Positions 62,801 through 64,000 of a stretch of 64,000 nt of DNA are shown in pieces; position 1 is the stretch's first letter, and every line of letters starts with the position of its first letter. The stretch spans positions 1 through 64,000 of the forward strand of contig RCAB01000367.1 in assembly GCA_003640385.1 (NCBI GenBank). Direction: 5' to 3'. Under the pieces are notes generated by a model that did not search any database, was not told the DNA's origin, and worked only from the letters and a program-made list of their open reading frames with translations. The DNA is from Setaria digitata (taxonomy: Eukaryota > Nematoda > Chromadorea > Rhabditida > Setariidae). The position numbers and the translations under genes are program-made.

Positions 62801-63346
62801 ATCAGCAGCATTCTCTATGCTGTAATAAATAATGAATTTATTTAATTAAATCAAGGTAAATTATATGGAATTATTTGAAAGCACTTGGCAACATATTTTG
62901 CTTCACACTGATATTAAAAATAACATGTAAGAAAGCTTTCCCTTTCTCATAATATAATTACTTACACTAATTTAATAGACCATATTTTACATCAGAAGTA
63001 TCCAAAAATTTCGTAAAACCTATCCTCCTCTACGATTTCCCAATAATATAATCACATCACATGAAAAAAAAAAAAAAAAGTGGATAAATATTATTACAAT
63101 TACAAAATAATATTATTAACTAAATAATTTAAAATGAATAAAATTATTGCCATCTTTAGAAATACTATTTTCCGTAATTTAAAAATTTTTCATTAAATTA
63201 AAACATTTGAATTACTACTTCTGTCCTCTCCTCAATGTTGCATTTATTGTTGCTGGTCGTTTCATCGTATAATCATATGTTTTCGTTGCACTATCATTTG
63301 TTTGTCCAGCATGAGCTCTTAGCCATTTAAATGCATGCTCACGGCC
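50616..63346 (-). CDS. LRCH: LRCH-family protein (calponin homology C-terminus), 5' end outside window
   Basis: Cytoskeleton/membrane-associated adaptor of the leucine-rich-repeat plus calponin-homology family. Thirteen exons are visible: 63346-63219, 62819-62696, 62539-62504, 61786-61580, 58525-58294, 57875-57693, 57472-57416, 57132-57017, 56843-56693 (or to 56660), 56432-56305, 55726-55580, 55166-55089, 50813-50616. All phases close, giving about 594 residues. The middle is disordered, Ser/Thr/Gln-rich, with GSDSGYASTVDENRYS as in LRCH linkers. The last ~145 residues form the CH domain: VENMRKILEGRLNITLPSER, ADGVKLCNFAN, KCRRNVDSFLAACRRIGVPE and SSADILERRNL. A Thr-rich tail follows. The leucine-rich repeats, N-terminal in this family, are not in the window and should lie beyond 64000. 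Family assignment is firm from the CH motif spacing; exon usage in the middle is inferred. Confidence 0.85.
50814..55088 (-). other. Last intron of the LRCH gene (4.3 kb)
   Basis: AT-rich. It holds a membrane-segment-like open stretch at 51560-51742 and a 48-nt open segment at 51894-51941 with splice-like borders (see findings and rejections), a CA tract near 53053-53073 and a GA tract near 54291-54310. Nothing else recognisable. Confidence 0.5.
55089..55166 (-). CDS. LRCH: LRCH CH-domain exon 2
   Basis: 78 nt, phase 0 to 0, acceptor TTTATAG, donor CCTGAG|GTAAT. It encodes MALSPPKCRRNVDSFLAACR RIGVPE, the most diagnostic LRCH segment. The initial Met is internal. Confidence 0.9.
55580..55726 (-). 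CDS. LRCH: LRCH CH-domain exon 1
   Basis: 147 nt, phase 0 to 0, acceptor TTTTTTAG, donor AAAGAT|GTTAG. It encodes ILEGRLNITLPSERAQLAAS..., the LADGVKLCNFANCIRLRAV core and SLFTPASKD, closely following the LRCH CH pattern. Confidence 0.88.
56305..56432 (-). CDS. LRCH: LRCH exon leading into the CH domain
   Basis: 128 nt, phase 1 to 0, acceptor TTTTTACAG, donor CGTAAG|GTAAGC. It encodes SSLANNTKISHTRIHRSPVN... ending GTVENMRK, the first helix of the CH domain. Confidence 0.82.
56693..56843 (-). CDS. LRCH: LRCH Ser-rich exon (cassette pair, second)
   Basis: Phase 0 to 1, acceptor AATTTCAG. It encodes IPNTSISIKSKHMLSLAKSS... and NRTSTEKRNPVSSRVST. Two phase-1 donors are possible, after 56693 (TTCTC|GTACAA) or 56660 (CAACAA|GTTCC), so the 3' end is uncertain by 33 nt. 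The plus-strand frame over it (56623-56847) is treated as an antisense shadow. Confidence 0.6.
57017..57132 (-). CDS. LRCH: LRCH Ser-rich exon (cassette pair, first)
   Basis: 116 nt, phase 1 to 0, acceptor ATTTTCAG, donor ATTACC|GTAAGC. It encodes TVSVSTNASLSSSTGNVSAS.... The opposite strand is also open (56967-57155, plus), but the splice sites fit only the minus strand. Confidence 0.65.
57416..57472 (-). CDS. LRCH: LRCH small exon
   Basis: 57 nt, phase 1 to 1, acceptor TCTTTCAG, donor ATCAG|GTTTC. It encodes LSRSQKCLSPVIEDSNPS. Confidence 0.72.
57693..57875 (-). CDS. LRCH: LRCH exon, Cys/His patch
   Basis: 183 nt, phase 1 to 1, acceptor TTTTCAG, donor GATG|GTATT. It encodes LEMKENDENKRKTNGVIPDI... 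and FNHHYCLQCLTANCQ, a CxxCxxxxC cluster of unknown meaning. Confidence 0.77.
58294..58525 (-). CDS. LRCH: LRCH exon starting exactly at an ATG
   Basis: 232 nt, phase 0 to 1, acceptor GCCTTCCAG directly followed by ATG, donor CAAG|GTTAG. It encodes MATGTDSSNSYGLCSLSPYH..., Ser/Thr-rich and probably disordered. It may be an internal exon or the start of a shorter isoform. Confidence 0.78.
58526..61579 (-). other. LRCH intron of 3.1 kb with a strong internal donor and a minisatellite
   Basis: Contains a CAG|GTGAGT donor at 59777/59776 with no coding exon in front of it and a decayed minisatellite at 60110-60475. Otherwise homopolymers and TA tracts (59083-59096, 59840-59856). Confidence 0.5.
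60110..60475. repeat. Decayed ~50-60 bp minisatellite in an LRCH intron
   Basis: About seven units, each an AAATTT...GATGAAAATAATT segment followed by a TCATCATT/TTATT pyrimidine-rich segment, with heavy divergence and variable length. Confidence 0.55.
61580..61786 (-). CDS. LRCH: LRCH exon, Gln-rich
   Basis: 207 nt, phase 0 to 0, acceptor TCTTTTAG, donor CAAAAG|GTTCAA. It encodes LQTITSQAGCLFNIDETNQL..., a PRQQQQQ run and LLKEVMHAYTQK. Confidence 0.75.
62504..62539 (-). CDS. LRCH: LRCH candidate microexon (36 nt)
   Basis: A 36-nt, phase 0 to 0 segment between a long poly-T TAG acceptor and a strong TTCG|GTAAGT donor, encoding KFNFCKVFKFDS. Both flanking exons join in frame with or without it, so it may be an alternative cassette. 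Confidence 0.5.
62696..62819 (-). CDS. LRCH: LRCH exon with GSDSGYAST motif
   Basis: 124 nt, phase 2 to 0, acceptor TATTACAG, donor GTGAG|GTTAT. It encodes IENAADGRRFERRSRATRF... and GGSDSGYASTVDENRYSRE. Confidence 0.8.
63219..63346 (-). CDS. LRCH: LRCH exon (first visible)
   Basis: 128 nt, phase 0 to 2, acceptor GGTTTAG, donor CAGAA|GTAGT. It encodes GREHAFKWLRAHAGQTNDSA.... The other two frames have stops, so phase 0 is certain. Confidence 0.75.
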
Positions 63347-63373
63347 CTAAACCGCTATAGATATAGATTCATA

Positions 63374-63549
63374 CAGTTGCAAATTGCAAAATAATTGATA
63401 AATGAACTTCGGCAGTTACAAAATAACTGATAAGCGAAGTTTGGCAGTTATAAAATAACTGATAAGTGAAGTTGTTCGGCAGTTACAAAACAACTGATAA
63501 GTGAAGTTGTTCGGCAGTTACAAAATAACTGATAAATGAAGTTCGTAGG
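63374..63549. repeat. Five-unit tandem repeat carrying extended GATA motifs
   Basis: Units start at 63374, 63413, 63445, 63480 and 63515 (39, 32, 35, 35 and 35 bp). Each has a CAGTTACAAAATAACTGATA-like core and a GTGAAGTTGTTCGG-like tail. Four of five contain AACTGATAA, the first AATTGATAA. It lies just upstream, in LRCH direction, of the exon at 63346. Confidence 0.85.
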
Positions 63550-64000
63550 CACGGTCTTACCATTTTATTCATTTTTTTAAAATTTTTTTGCACAAAAGAA
63601 AAAAATAAATTAGCGGAAAATATTGAATATCAGTAAATAATGGATCAAATAAGGTTCGTTCTCTATCTGCTTCAAATCTTTTTAAAGTGAATTTACTGCT
63701 AAAAGATTATAATAGTTTCATTAGCATTGATATGAAACGAAAAGGTTCTGAATCTGCTGATTATTTCAACCGCTGATAACAATTACTGCTATCATCCCAT
63801 ACCCGTAGGATTTCTATTAACTTAATTTCTCTACTTAAAATTGGAACAGTTTGTCATAATGATGTAATAATAGTTTAGATAAACGTGAAAGTTTGCTTAA
63901 AATGTATCTTAAATGAAAATATTACAGCATTCCTTAAAAAGCAATGATATGAAATGATATATCATTTCGCATTCATTAATCGTTTGTTGTGATAATTTTT
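63550..64000. other. Right edge, upstream LRCH intron or alternative 5' end
   Basis: On the minus strand 63572-63561 reads ATGAATAAAATG followed by a perfect GTAAG donor in phase 0, which could splice to the 63346 exon as a short alternative start (MNKM). Another open stretch, 63698 leftward, reads KRFEADRERTLFDPLFTDIQ but lacks a phase-compatible donor. No leucine-rich repeat is visible. Confidence 0.35.

Overview
The window looks like nuclear DNA of a nematode, most plausibly a parasitic (spirurid-type) species. It is very AT-rich and full of A/T homopolymers and di-/trinucleotide microsatellites. Its genes have many small exons with TTTTCAG-type acceptors and GTAAG/GTTAG/GTTTG donors. It also carries three copies of GCCTAA, the complement of the nematode telomere unit TTAGGC. 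Species and exact base composition cannot be established by eye.

Three protein genes can be reconstructed exon by exon, with all reading phases closing. (1) 1217-18743, minus strand: a seven-exon, 585-residue C2H2 zinc-finger protein with a low-complexity Ser/Thr/Ala and Gln/His N-terminus, three clustered fingers, one distant finger and a C-terminal coiled coil. Introns make up most of its 17.5 kb. (2) 44268-48293, plus strand: a seven-exon, 372-residue zinc transporter of the cation diffusion facilitator (CDF/ZnT, SLC30) family, with HxxxD zinc-site motifs in TM2 and TM5 and a His/Asn/Ser loop. (3) 50616 to the right edge, minus strand: the 3' part of an LRCH-family gene (leucine-rich repeat plus calponin homology). 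About 594 residues are visible, ending in a calponin-homology domain; the leucine-rich repeats must lie beyond the window.

Layout: 1-18.7 kb holds the zinc-finger gene. 18.7-44.3 kb is a 25 kb stretch with no gene I can name, containing microsatellites, a divergent minisatellite, several GC-richer islands, a 317-bp perfect TG tract next to a telomere-like tract, and a few exon-like fragments. 44.3-48.3 kb is the zinc transporter. 48.3-50.6 kb is a convergent 3'-3' spacer. 50.6-64 kb is the LRCH-like gene. One N at 39584 sits between two nearly identical 93-bp copies and marks a probable assembly join.

The three genes do not form a pathway: they are a transcriptional regulator, a zinc exporter or vesicular loader, and a cytoskeletal/membrane adaptor. 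The best second-look items are: paired ACTGATAA (GATA-type) sites just upstream of the zinc transporter; a short tandem repeat of the same extended GATA motif in the LRCH gene; a phase-neutral 36-nt microexon and a cassette exon pair in LRCH; a divergent minisatellite with a conserved GATRARTTACCGCGG core; the telomere-like/TG tract; and an orphan plus-strand exon at 39882-39941. I did not find a convincing wholly new multi-gene system.
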